From the NCBI GenBank assembly GCA_021731215.1, contig JAKFXU010000461.1, forward strand, positions 1 to 9,157: a DNA stretch of 9,157 nt. Reading direction: 5' to 3'. The number at the start of each line of letters is the position of its first letter. Positions within the stretch are counted from its first letter, which is position 1. Below, piece after piece: positions 1 through 7,159 of the stretch. The notes beneath the pieces were generated by a model. It was not told the origin of the DNA and did not search any database. It saw only the letters and a list, made by a program, of their open reading frames with translations. The position numbers were made by a program, and so were the translations under genes. This stretch comes from Rhodoferax sp. Lineage in GTDB: Bacteria > Pseudomonadota > Gammaproteobacteria > Burkholderiales > Burkholderiaceae_C.

Positions 1-2
1 AC

Positions 3-398
3 AACCTGTCGGTCGCGGTGGCGGTCGGCTTCATCGCGCTGGCCGGCGTCGCCGCGTCAACCGGCGTGGTGATGCTGATCTACCTTGATCACGCCTGGGA
101 GGACGTCAAAACCAGGTGCCGCGCGTCTGGCGCCACGCCGAACGCCGCCGACCTGTACGCGGCGGTGATGGAAGGCGCAGTCGAGCGCGTGCGGCCCAAG
201 ATGATGACGGTGCTGGCGATCATGGCCGGCCTGCTGCCCATCATGTGGGGGACAGGCACCGGCTCCGAAGTGATGAGCCGCATCGCCGCGCCGATGGTGG
301 GCGGCATGATCTCCAGCACGGTGCTGACGCTGGCCGTGATTCCGGCGATCTACGCGCTGGTCAAGCAGTGGCGCTTGAAGCGGGGGATGGAGGGGTGA
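3..398 (+). CDS. cusA: CusA/CzcA-family heavy-metal efflux RND transporter, C-terminal end (5' partial)
   Basis: This is the C-terminal ~131 residues of an inner-membrane RND pump. Such pumps use the proton gradient to drive monovalent metal ions (Cu+/Ag+ in the CusA branch) into a CusB/CusC-type envelope-spanning complex. The frame is open to the left edge, so the start lies outside the window. Visible hallmarks are the membrane segment [20 protein letters not shown], then [29 protein letters not shown] and the last helix ending VIPAIYAL, in the order found in CusA. The RVRPK lysine (codon 198-200) matches the K984 proton-relay lysine of E. coli CusA. The relay glutamate expected in GVAAE is a serine here (codon 57-59). 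The gene ends 6 bases before the convergent marC-like gene. The family is sure. Copper/silver specificity is inferred from the closer match to CusA than to CzcA. Confidence 0.9.
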   Translation, partial: NLSVAVAVGFIALAGVAASTGVVMLIYLDHAWEDVKTRCRASGATPNAADLYAAVMEGAVERVRPKMMTVLAIMAGLLPIMWGTGTGSEVMSRIAAPMVGGMISSTVLTLAVIPAIYALVKQWRLKRGMEG

Positions 399-404
399 CC
401 TGGT

Positions 405-1025
405 CTACTTCCCCAGAATCGGAAACAGCTTCACCAGCCCGTCCGACATCACCTCGACCGCCAGCGCGGCCAGAATCAGGCCCATCAGGCGCGTCATGAC
501 GTTGATGCCGGTTTTCCCCAGGCCGCGCGCAATCGGCTGCGCCAGTGAAAAGCACAGGGCGGTGGCCAGGGCGATGACCACGCCGTAGCCCACCAGCGTG
601 CCCAACTGCCAGAAGGTCTTGGCCTTCTCGGCATAAATCACCACGGTCGACATGGTGGCCGGGCCAGTTAGCAGGGGGATGGTGAGCGGCACCACGGCAA
701 TGCTGGCGCGGGCGGCGGCGTCGTGCATTTCTTCCTCGTTCGATTTGGCCTCGGCCGGTTGCGCGTTAAGCATGGCCAGCGCCGAGGTCAGCAGCAGCAT
801 GCCGCCACCGACCTGAAAACTGGCCAGCGAGATGCCAAAAAACTCCAGAATGTGCAGACCCATCAGGGCACTGATGGCAATCACGACAAAGGCGCTGAAC
901 GAGGAGATCAGAATGGTGCGCCGGCGCTGCGCGCTGCTGAAGTCCTGCGTGTAGTGGATGAAAAACGGCACGATCGCCAGCGGGTTGACGATGGCCAGCA
1001 GTGTGACCAGGGGTTTGAAGTCCAT
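405..1025 (-). CDS. MarC family integral membrane protein
   Basis: This is a 206-residue inner-membrane protein, full length for the MarC/UPF0056 family. It has about six hydrophobic segments, including the N-terminal LLAIVNPLAIVPFFIHYT, a glycine-rich GGGMLLLTSALAML stretch near residue 75-90, and the signature VPLTIPLLTGPATMSTVVIY around residues 112-131. Near the C-terminus comes the RLMGLILAALAVEVMSDGL block. The hydrophilic loop between the two halves is acidic (NEEEMHDAA). MarC proteins were once linked to multiple antibiotic resistance, but that was not borne out and the molecular role is unknown. The ATG at 1025 is the natural N-terminus (MDFKPLVTLLAIVNP); the upstream GAAAGAA is only a weak ribosome-binding site. 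The SDR gene lies 36 bases upstream on the same strand, so the two may be co-transcribed. Confidence 0.9.
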   Translation of the reverse strand: MDFKPLVTLLAIVNPLAIVPFFIHYTQDFSSAQRRRTILISSFSAFVVIAISALMGLHILEFFGISLASFQVGGGMLLLTSALAMLNAQPAEAKSNEEEMHDAAARASIAVVPLTIPLLTGPATMSTVVIYAEKAKTFWQLGTLVGYGVVIALATALCFSLAQPIARGLGKTGINVMTRLMGLILAALAVEVMSDGLVKLFPILGK

Positions 1026-1061
1026 GGCAATTCTTTCGTGGTTTGTTCGTCAAATGAGGGT

Positions 1062-1808
1062 CTACCGCCCGCCCGCCACATCCAGCAGCGTCCCCGTGGT
1101 GTAGCTGGAATCATCCGATAGCAGCCAGACAATGGCCTGCGCCACCTCCTGCGCGCTGCCGGCGCGCGCAATCGGTACCAGCGGGGCCATCTGGCGCGCG
1201 CGATCAGGCTGGCCGCCCGAGGCATGAATGTCGGTCTCAATGATGCCGGGGCGCACGGCGTTGACGCGAATGCCTTCCAGCGCCACCTCCTTGGCCAGGC
1301 CGACGGTGAAAGTGTCGATGGCGCCCTTGCTGGCAGCGTAGTCCACATACTGGCCCGCGCCGCCCAGCTTGGCTGCAATGCTGGAGACGTTGACAATGGC
1401 GCCGCCACCGCCGCCGTGGCGCGTGCTCATGCGTTTGACCGCCTCGCGCGCGCAGACAAAGCTGCCGACCAGGTTGATGTCGAACATGCGGCGCAGGCGT
1501 GCCACGCTCATTTCATCGACGCGCGCCGCCACGTCCACCACGCCGGCGTTGTTGACCAGCGCGCTCAGGCGTCCGAGCTTGGCATCGATTTGCTCGAACA
1601 TCGCCAGCACCTGCGCTTCATCGGCCACGTCGGCCTGTAGCGCGATGGCGGTGCCGCCGCTGGCGCGGATTTGGCGCACCACCTCATCGGCCGCCAGGGC
1701 GTTGGCGTTGTAGTTGACGGCCACGGCATAACCGCGTTGCGCGGCCAGCAGGGCGGTGGCGGCGCCAATGCCGCGCGAGCCGCCGGTGATCAGAAGGGTT
1801 GGGTTCAT
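1062..1808 (-). CDS. SDR family NAD(P)-dependent oxidoreductase
   Basis: This is a classical short-chain dehydrogenase/reductase of 248 residues, the normal family length. It carries the cofactor motif TGGSRGIG (residues 8-15), NNAG (86-89), the catalytic serine in VNVSS (about S143) and the catalytic pair YAASK (Y157, K161). The PG motif at 187-188 and a C-terminal SSYTTGTLLDVAGG are typical of the FabG-like subgroup. Substrate cannot be read from sequence; glucose-1-dehydrogenase-like and 3-oxoacyl-ACP reductase-like annotations are both common for such proteins. The frame stays open far upstream (to 2093). The ATG at 1808 is preferred because MNPTLLITGGSRGIG is the canonical N-terminus and AGGA lies about 8 bases upstream. 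The extra upstream frame covers the divergent pseudogene region. A run of five glycines (residues 132-136) sits before the VNVSS strand. Confidence 0.93.
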   Translation of the reverse strand: MNPTLLITGGSRGIGAATALLAAQRGYAVAVNYNANALAADEVVRQIRASGGTAIALQADVADEAQVLAMFEQIDAKLGRLSALVNNAGVVDVAARVDEMSVARLRRMFDINLVGSFVCAREAVKRMSTRHGGGGGAIVNVSSIAAKLGGAGQYVDYAASKGAIDTFTVGLAKEVALEGIRVNAVRPGIIETDIHASGGQPDRARQMAPLVPIARAGSAQEVAQAIVWLLSDDSSYTTGTLLDVAGGR

Positions 1809-1880
1809 GGCAGTTCCTGCAGGGTAAGGTAATTCGGCGTAAAAACTGATGCGCAAGCGCGGCCATGGTAGCCGCAACAA

Positions 1881-1907
1881 CTTGGAAAATACCAAGAAGG
1901 AGACGAA
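1881..1907 (+). promoter_or_regulatory. Inverted repeat and strong ribosome-binding site before the HCCA isomerase remnant
   Basis: A perfect 5-bp inverted repeat, CTTGG-AAAATA-CCAAG (1881-1896), is followed directly by AAGGAGA (1897-1903). That ribosome-binding site sits 5 bases before a TTG start codon (1908), which fits the MSKT N-terminus of 2-hydroxychromene-2-carboxylate isomerases. It shows that the decayed cluster once began here with a well-translated gene. The inverted repeat may be a chance hairpin; no promoter was convincingly seen upstream. Confidence 0.45.
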
Positions 1908-2052
1908 TTGAGCAAAACCATGGATTGCTACCTGGCCGCCCAAAGCCCCTGGACTTACCTTGGCCAACACCAAGGCCGCGATCAAAGCGGGCGTCTTTGG
2001 TTCGCCCAGTTGCGGTCTTGCTGGCGAAATTTTCTGGAGCCAGGATCGGCTC
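1908..2052 (+). pseudogene. 2-hydroxychromene-2-carboxylate isomerase remnant (DsbA-fold), interior deleted
   Basis: Intact members are glutathione-dependent isomerases of the DsbA/kappa-GST fold, about 200 residues long, known from naphthalene and related aromatic degradation. Here only the two ends survive. The 5' piece (1908-1964) reads (M)SKTMDCYLAAQSPWTYLG, the family's N-terminus with the SPWTYLG block around the catalytic serine. The reading frame then shifts by one, and from 1960 the DNA encodes ANTKAAIKAGVFGSPS followed by GEIFWSQDRL, the family's C-terminal cis-proline and GExFWGQDRL region. Roughly 150 codons are missing and the two ends are out of frame, so no working protein can be made. 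In the original frame a stop follows at about 2054. Past QDRL the last few family residues are also absent, and the frame runs straight into the next remnant. Confidence 0.8.
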
Positions 2053-2112
2053 ATGGCTGATTTCATTGAATTGACCGCAGCCGACGGCTTCACGTTTCCC
2101 GCTTACCAGGCC
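2053..2112 (+). pseudogene. Dienelactone hydrolase family N-terminal fragment
   Basis: Twenty residues beginning MADFIELTAADGFTFPAYQA match the N-terminus common in dienelactone hydrolase family proteins. These are alpha/beta hydrolases that open dienelactone in chlorocatechol degradation, or act on related esters. After AYQA the similarity stops at once. The rest of the family (oxyanion region, the nucleophile cysteine motif GYCWGG, the Asp and His) is absent, so more than 90% of the gene is gone. The fragment is fused in frame behind the C-terminal piece of the preceding isomerase remnant, giving an open frame from 1960 to 2238 that is a deletion chimera and not a gene. Identification rests on a short stretch and is therefore moderate. 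Confidence 0.55.
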
Positions 2113-2120
2113 AGAGCGGA

Positions 2121-2495
2121 CCGCATCCGGTCAGCGATGTGCTGGCGCGCCTGCAGCGCAATCGGGTCATGGCTGTGGTCGCCAATTCGCGTCCCAATTG
2201 ACAGTGTCAATGCCAATGGCCCGGTAGCTAAAAACTGATGGCCCTGGCCGAAGAAAAAGGGCTGGCCTGTGACGGCAGCAAACTGTGTTCCGCCGGGCGT
2301 GGGCTGATGCTGAAGTACCCGACCCGCTTCCTGCTGGGCTCGGACACCTGGGTCAACCAGCGCTGGTTGCAGTACGATGAACTGATGCAGGGCTATCGCC
2401 GCTGGCTGGGCGATTTGCCGGCCAACGTGGCGCACCAGATGGCATGGGAAAATGGCGCCGCACTGTTTGGCTTGAAGGCGCTCGCGCCGCAATAG
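2121..2495 (+). pseudogene. Amidohydrolase family (TIM-barrel metal-dependent hydrolase) remnant
   Basis: Two pieces lie in the same frame. The first (2121-2198) reads HPVSDVLARLQRNRVMAVV, resembling the early beta-alpha unit of amidohydrolase-2 family proteins. It is cut by a TGA at 2199 and a TAA at 2229. The second piece, open from 2238 to 2495, encodes LMLKYPTRFLLGSDTWVNQR, then GYRRWLGDLP and a final MAWENGAALFG. This is the typical end of the same family, and the aspartate of GSDTW corresponds to the metal-binding/catalytic Asp on strand 8. The middle of the barrel, including most metal-binding histidines, is missing (an intact protein would be about 280-320 residues). The 85-residue frame from 2238 might be mistaken for a small gene, but it is only the tail. 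The substrate of the parent enzyme is unknown. Confidence 0.65.
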
Positions 2496-2539
2496 GCCGT
2501 TGGCACCGGCTCACGGACCTCTAACCTGGAATTTTCTTG

Positions 2540-2926
2540 ATGATGCAACTTCACTATTACCCCGGCACAGCTTCCATGACGCCGCACATCCTGCTGCAGG
2601 AGATCGGCGCGCCGTTCGAACTGGTTTTGGTGGACCGCCTGGCCAACGCGCACAAGACCCCGGCCTACCTCAAGCTCAACCCCAACGGGCTGATCCCGGT
2701 GCTCACGGACGGCGAGTTGGCTCGCCATGGCGGTCCGTGGCTCTTGGGTGAGGACTATTCCGCCCTGGATCCGTTTGCCATGATGTTGTGCCGCTGGACG
2801 CGCGGCTTTACGTCGGCGCCAGCCCGCAGCCGGCCGCATTTGGGACCGTATCTGCAACGGGTATTGGCGCGTCCTGCCGTGCAGCGGGCATTGGCCACCG
2901 AGCAATTGGCGCCGCCCTGGGTTTGA
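2540..2926 (+). pseudogene. Glutathione S-transferase, in-frame internally truncated
   Basis: The frame encodes 128 residues, where bacterial GSTs of this type have about 200-215. Residues 2-60 form the first part of the thioredoxin-like glutathione-binding domain (QLHYYPGTASMTPHILLQE, then LKLNPNGLIPVLTDGEL, with the cis-Pro of GLIPVL). Residues 61-128 resume near the end of the all-helical domain (GGPWLLGEDYSALDPFAMM, then RPHLGPYLQRVLARPAVQRA). The stretch that should start with VLYE(S/T)xAI, which contacts the gamma-glutamyl part of glutathione, is lost together with helices alpha-4 and alpha-5. The join is at about 2717-2725. The frame is intact, so a product could be translated, but it lacks residues needed for glutathione binding and a complete helical core. 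The ATG at 2540 is preferred; a second ATG follows at 2543. Confidence 0.75.
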
Positions 2927-2944
2927 CGCCGCGTTAAAAACGAA

Positions 2945-4066
2945 TCAGCGCGCGGAACGTTCCAGATAGCGTTTGCGCCAGAAAAACACCAACGACCCCA
3001 CCGCCGTCAAAGCCATGAAGACCAGGGCCAGCCAGAAGCCATTGGCGCGGTGCAGCAGGGGAATGAATTCAAAGTTCATGCCGAAAATGCCGGCGATCAG
3101 ATTCAGGGGCAGAAAAATGGCGGTCAGCACCGTCAGCGTGCGCATCACCTCGTTGGTGCGGTGGCTCTGGGCGTTGAAGTGCATTTGCACCGTGGTCTCG
3201 GCGCTTTGCTCCAGCCGGCGCACATGGTGTACCACGCGCTCGATGTGCTCCAGCACGTCGCGGCTGCGCACTTGCAGCAGATCGCGCTCGCGCTGACTCG
3301 CCGGGGTATCGGCCTCGGGCCAGGTCTTGATCGCCTCGATCCAGTCCTGCACAGCAGAACGCTGGTCTTCACAGATCTCGTCCAACTGGTGCAACGACAG
3401 CCGGGCGTCGAGCAGGGCGCCCCAGTTGTTGAAGCGTGTCCGGGGGTTCAGCAATTCAGATTGCCAGTGGTCGAGCTGGTGGGTCAGTTCGCGCCGCAGT
3501 TCCAGGTAGCCGTCCACCATGTGGTTGACCAGGCGCAGCATCAGGTCGGCCGGACTGCTGGGCAGGCGCGTTCCGGTGGCGTGTGGTTCCGCCGACACCG
3601 AAGTCAATAACTTGGCGGCGTAGGCTTCGCGCACCGCGCAATCGGCCGGATGCACCGTCAGCAGGACGCGATCGAACACGGCAAACCCGACCGGACTGGT
3701 GTCGATGCGCCGCAGAATGGGCGGGCCCCGGCGCTTTGGCAAACGAGTCAGGGGCAGTCCGGGTTGCGCCAGGTCGGTCTCGGCGCTGCCGCTGGCCAGG
3801 CGGCGGAACACCAGCACGTCGTACTGCGAGGTGTAGTCGTAGCGTGAGGGCAGTTGCTTGTTCAGCAGGTCGGAAATATGCAGGTCCACCAGTTGCATGC
3901 CACACAGCGCTTGCAGCGCGGCCTGGATCTGCGCCTGCATCAGCTCGAATTCCGGGCGCGCGCAGGCGATCCAGAGGTAGCCTTGCTGCGGCAGACGCAG
4001 CTCGGTCAAAGGGTCGAGGCCATCGATCTCTGCGACGCTGGTGCCGCTGAGGGTGAAAATTCGCAT
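2945..4066 (-). CDS. corA: CorA family magnesium/divalent metal ion transporter
   Basis: This is a 373-residue inner-membrane channel of the CorA/ZntB superfamily. A long cytoplasmic N-terminal alpha/beta and helical domain is followed by two C-terminal transmembrane helices (about residues 303-322 and 340-358). The signature GMN lies at the end of helix 1 in GIFGMNFEFIP (about 329-331). The charged C-terminal tail RKRYLERSAR is on the cytoplasmic side, as in the family. The periplasmic loop reads LHRANG and lacks the MPEL common in true CorA, so Zn2+ (ZntB-like) or another divalent cation cannot be excluded. The ATG at 4066 (MRIFTLSG) is chosen because AAGG lies 8 bases upstream. An ATG 18 bases earlier (4084) has no ribosome-binding site. 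The gene is convergent with the decayed GST, 18 bases away. Confidence 0.88.
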   Translation of the reverse strand: MRIFTLSGTSVAEIDGLDPLTELRLPQQGYLWIACARPEFELMQAQIQAALQALCGMQLVDLHISDLLNKQLPSRYDYTSQYDVLVFRRLASGSAETDLAQPGLPLTRLPKRRGPPILRRIDTSPVGFAVFDRVLLTVHPADCAVREAYAAKLLTSVSAEPHATGTRLPSSPADLMLRLVNHMVDGYLELRRELTHQLDHWQSELLNPRTRFNNWGALLDARLSLHQLDEICEDQRSAVQDWIEAIKTWPEADTPASQRERDLLQVRSRDVLEHIERVVHHVRRLEQSAETTVQMHFNAQSHRTNEVMRTLTVLTAIFLPLNLIAGIFGMNFEFIPLLHRANGFWLALVFMALTAVGSLVFFWRKRYLERSAR

Positions 4067-4135
4067 GGCCTGTGCCTTTTGCATCAGTGGACGAAAATTA
4101 AGGTGGCTTAGCCGACGTCAGTGCCGCGCAAGCAG

Positions 4136-5405
<1,270 letters not shown>

Positions 5406-5455
5406 TGGGTGCAGCCGGTTTGGCATGCGGGCGAAAAAATATTTAACCCAATGGC
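5406..5455. other. AT-rich hemB upstream segment right of the MITE
   Basis: This short stretch joined the hemB start before the mobile element inserted. On the minus strand it holds a -10-like TAAATA (5445-5440). A TTGACG (5472-5467) lies 20-21 bases upstream of it, a spacing longer than the usual 16-18. It is the best hemB promoter candidate seen, and it overlaps the plus-strand promoter at 5456-5484. No gene is visible here. Confidence 0.3.
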
Positions 5456-5484
5456 TTGTAAGGGCACGTCAAGTTTGCTAAATT
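5456..5484 (+). promoter_or_regulatory. Sigma70-type promoter of the small RNA / hemJ leader
   Basis: The -35 hexamer TTGTAA (5456-5461) and the -10 hexamer TAAATT (5479-5484) are separated by exactly 17 bases. Each matches the consensus at four or five of six positions. Transcription would begin near 5490-5492, just at the first hairpin of the downstream RNA. It is the only convincing promoter before hemJ. Confidence 0.6.
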
Positions 5485-5489
5485 ACGCG

Positions 5490-5590
5490 TGGGCAGTTCG
5501 CTGCCTCCCGCTTTTCCTCCCTGAGCGGGGCCTTGATGTGTGACAGCAAATAGGCTTACCACCCCAGCCCTCGTGCTGGGGTTTTTTTTT
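5490..5590 (+). ncRNA. Candidate small RNA of about 100 nt, or terminator-bearing leader of hemJ
   Basis: A compact unit lies between a promoter and an intrinsic terminator, with no credible reading frame. Hairpin 1: GGCAG (5492-5496) and CTGCC (5501-5505) around a TTCG loop. Hairpin 2: CCCGCT (5507-5512) and AGCGGG (5524-5529) with an 11-nt loop TTTCCTCCCTG, which exposes an anti-Shine-Dalgarno-like UCCUCCC. A weaker stem GCCT (5530-5533) with AGGC (5552-5555) follows. Hairpin 4 is the terminator stem (5562-5581) with nine Ts. I do not recognise a named RNA family; it is too short for 6S RNA or tmRNA. hemJ begins 20 bases after the T-run on the same strand, so the unit may also act in cis as an attenuator. 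Its existence as a transcript is inferred from promoter, folding and terminator. Confidence 0.6.
5562..5590 (+). terminator. Strong rho-independent terminator
   Basis: CCCCAGC (5562-5568) pairs perfectly with GCTGGGG (5575-5581) around a 6-base loop CCTCGT, followed by nine uninterrupted Ts (5582-5590). An A-T pair (5561/5582) can lengthen the stem. It ends the candidate small RNA and lies 20 bases before the hemJ ATG. Confidence 0.9.
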
Positions 5591-5610
5591 GGTGCGGCTA
5601 AACTGCCCGC

Positions 5611-6039
5611 ATGCTTTGGATTAAATCACTCCACATTGTTTTCGTCGCCAGCTGGTTTGCCGGCCTGTTTTACTTGCCGCGCATTTTTGTCAATTTGGCC
5701 ATGGTGCCGATTGAGTCGGTGGCCGAGCGTGAGCGGCTGTTGTTGATGGCGCGCAAGTTGCTGCGCTTTTCTACCGTCATTGCGGTGCCGGCGGTCGCTC
5801 TGGGCGTCTGGCTTTGGGCTGGCTATGGCATTGGCTGGGGACCCGGCAACGGCTGGATGCACGCCAAGCTGCTGGTCGTTGTGTTGGCGCTGGCATACCA
5901 CTTCAGTTGTGGCGTGGTGCTGGCCAAGTTTGTGGCCAATCGCAATGCGCACAGCCACGTCTGGTATCGCTGGTACAACGAGGCCCCGGTGCTGCTGCTG
6001 CTGGCGGCGGTACTGCTGGTGGTGCTCAAGCCGTTCTGA
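5611..6039 (+). CDS. hemJ: Protoporphyrinogen IX oxidase HemJ
   Basis: HemJ (COG1981/UPF0093, CopD-like fold) is the inner-membrane enzyme that oxidises protoporphyrinogen IX to protoporphyrin IX in bacteria lacking HemG/HemY. The 142-residue protein has the usual length and about four membrane segments. The family N-terminus is clear: MLWIKSLHIVFVASWFAGLF with the conserved histidine H8 and W15, followed by YLPRIFV. The second conserved patch GWMHAKLLVV holds H84 and K86. The C-terminus WYNEAPVLLLLAAVLLVVLKPF is typical. The ribosome-binding site is weak (no clear AGGAG before 5611). Having hemB divergent and hemJ here joins two steps of the same pathway. The only clear upstream promoter is separated from the gene by a strong terminator, which suggests read-through control or a promoter I cannot see. 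Confidence 0.95.
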   Translation: MLWIKSLHIVFVASWFAGLFYLPRIFVNLAMVPIESVAERERLLLMARKLLRFSTVIAVPAVALGVWLWAGYGIGWGPGNGWMHAKLLVVVLALAYHFSCGVVLAKFVANRNAHSHVWYRWYNEAPVLLLLAAVLLVVLKPF

Positions 6040-6055
6040 GACCGGGCCGGTGCAG

Positions 6056-7150
6056 ATGCACAAGACTTCGGCCTGGCCCCTGGCGCTGATTTACGTCGCG
6101 CTGGTTGTTTACGCCAGTCTTTATCCCTTCTCTGAATGGCGCTACCAGGGCATCGTGCCGTGGGTCTTTTTGGCCAGCCCCCTGCCCAAATACTGGACTG
6201 GTTTTGACGTGGTGGCCAATGTGCTGGGCTATGTGCCGCTCGGGTTTTTGCTGGCGCTCAGTGCGCTGCGCAGCGGCAGGGCGCACTATGCACTCGGGCT
6301 GGCGACGCTGGCGGCCGGTGTCCTATCGCTGGCGCTGGAGTCGCTGCAGAGTTATTTGCCGGCCCGCGTCCCCTCCAATGTGGATCTGGCCCTCAATCTG
6401 TTGGGGGCGTGGCTGGGCGCCGTGCTGGCCTGGACCCTGGAAAAACTGGGGGTGATTGACCGCTGGAGTCGTTTCAGGGCGCGCTGGTTTGTGGCGGATG
6501 CGCGGGGCGCTCTGGTATTGCTGGCGGTGTGGCCCCTGGCCTTGCTGTTCCCGGCCGCGGTGCCGTTTGGACTCGGGCAGGTGCTGGAGCGGCTGGAGGC
6601 GACCCTGGCCGATGTGTTGCAGGACACGCCTTTTCTCAATTGGCTGCCGGTGCGGGAGATTGAACTGCAGCCCCTGGTGCCGGGCGTGGAGCTGGTTTGC
6701 GTCATGCTGGGCCTGCTAATCCCCTGCCTGCTCGGTTATTGCATCATCCGCTCGGTCGGGCGACGGGCCCTGTTTTTGCTGGTGATCTTCGCCCTCGGCA
6801 TGGCGGCGACTGCGCTGTCGGCCGCGTTGAGTTACGGTCCGCAGCACGCCTGGGCCTGGTTCAGTTTGCCGGTCAAGGCCGGCTTGGTCACGGCGCTGGT
6901 GCTGGTGGTTTTGCTGCTGGGGGTGCCGCGCCGTGCCAGTGCCGCCTTGGTGCTGCTGGCGCTGGGTATTTACCTCAGCCTGCTCAATCAGGCGCCCACC
7001 AGCCCCTATTTTGCGCAAACCCTGTCCACCTGGGAGCAGGGCCGCTTTATTCGCTTCCACGGCGTGGCGCAGTGGCTGGGCTGGCTGTGGCCTTATGCGG
7101 CGTTGGTGTATGTGCTAACTCAGGTTGGGGGCCGGGAGCCGAAAAACTAG
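6056..7150 (+). CDS. VanZ family membrane protein
   Basis: This is a 364-residue, very hydrophobic protein with an N-terminal VanZ-like domain. A first helix ends at YASLYPFSEW, then comes GFDVVANVLGYVPLGFLLAL (49-68), then the signature ALESLQSYLPARVPSNVDLA (93-112) with E95, Q98, R104, D110 and N114, leading into LNLLGAWLGA. The remaining ~230 residues add several more membrane helices and no recognisable enzyme domain, an extension common in betaproteobacterial members. VanZ of enterococci raises teicoplanin resistance by an unclear route; the function of these chromosomal homologues is unknown. The open frame reaches back into hemJ (to 5780), but the VanZ domain begins at MHKTSAW, so the ATG at 6056 is chosen; GTG at 6050 is possible. 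It starts 16 bases after hemJ and is probably co-transcribed with it. Confidence 0.85.
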   Translation: MHKTSAWPLALIYVALVVYASLYPFSEWRYQGIVPWVFLASPLPKYWTGFDVVANVLGYVPLGFLLALSALRSGRAHYALGLATLAAGVLSLALESLQSYLPARVPSNVDLALNLLGAWLGAVLAWTLEKLGVIDRWSRFRARWFVADARGALVLLAVWPLALLFPAAVPFGLGQVLERLEATLADVLQDTPFLNWLPVREIELQPLVPGVELVCVMLGLLIPCLLGYCIIRSVGRRALFLLVIFALGMAATALSAALSYGPQHAWAWFSLPVKAGLVTALVLVVLLLGVPRRASAALVLLALGIYLSLLNQAPTSPYFAQTLSTWEQGRFIRFHGVAQWLGWLWPYAALVYVLTQVGGREPKN

Positions 7151-7159
7151 AATCCCCCC

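Noticed and set aside
1809..2093. 95-residue N-terminal extension of the SDR frame
   Set aside because: The canonical SDR N-terminus with a ribosome-binding site begins at 1808; the extension is antisense to the HCCA isomerase/hydrolase remnants.
1840..2240. 12-bp direct repeat TAAAAACTGATG at 1840-1851 and 2229-2240
   Set aside because: A few 12-bp matches are expected by chance in a window of this size, and the flanks do not match.
4067..4084. Earlier CorA start adding six residues (MQKAQA)
   Set aside because: No ribosome-binding site upstream of 4084, while the ATG at 4066 has one at good spacing.
5536..5553. Five-codon frame MCDSK before the hemJ terminator as a leader peptide
   Set aside because: Too short, no run of regulatory codons and no good ribosome-binding site; a frame this size is expected by chance.
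5780..6055. Upstream extension of the VanZ frame into hemJ
   Set aside because: It is an Arg/Cys/Trp-rich out-of-frame reading of hemJ; the VanZ domain begins at the ATG at 6056.
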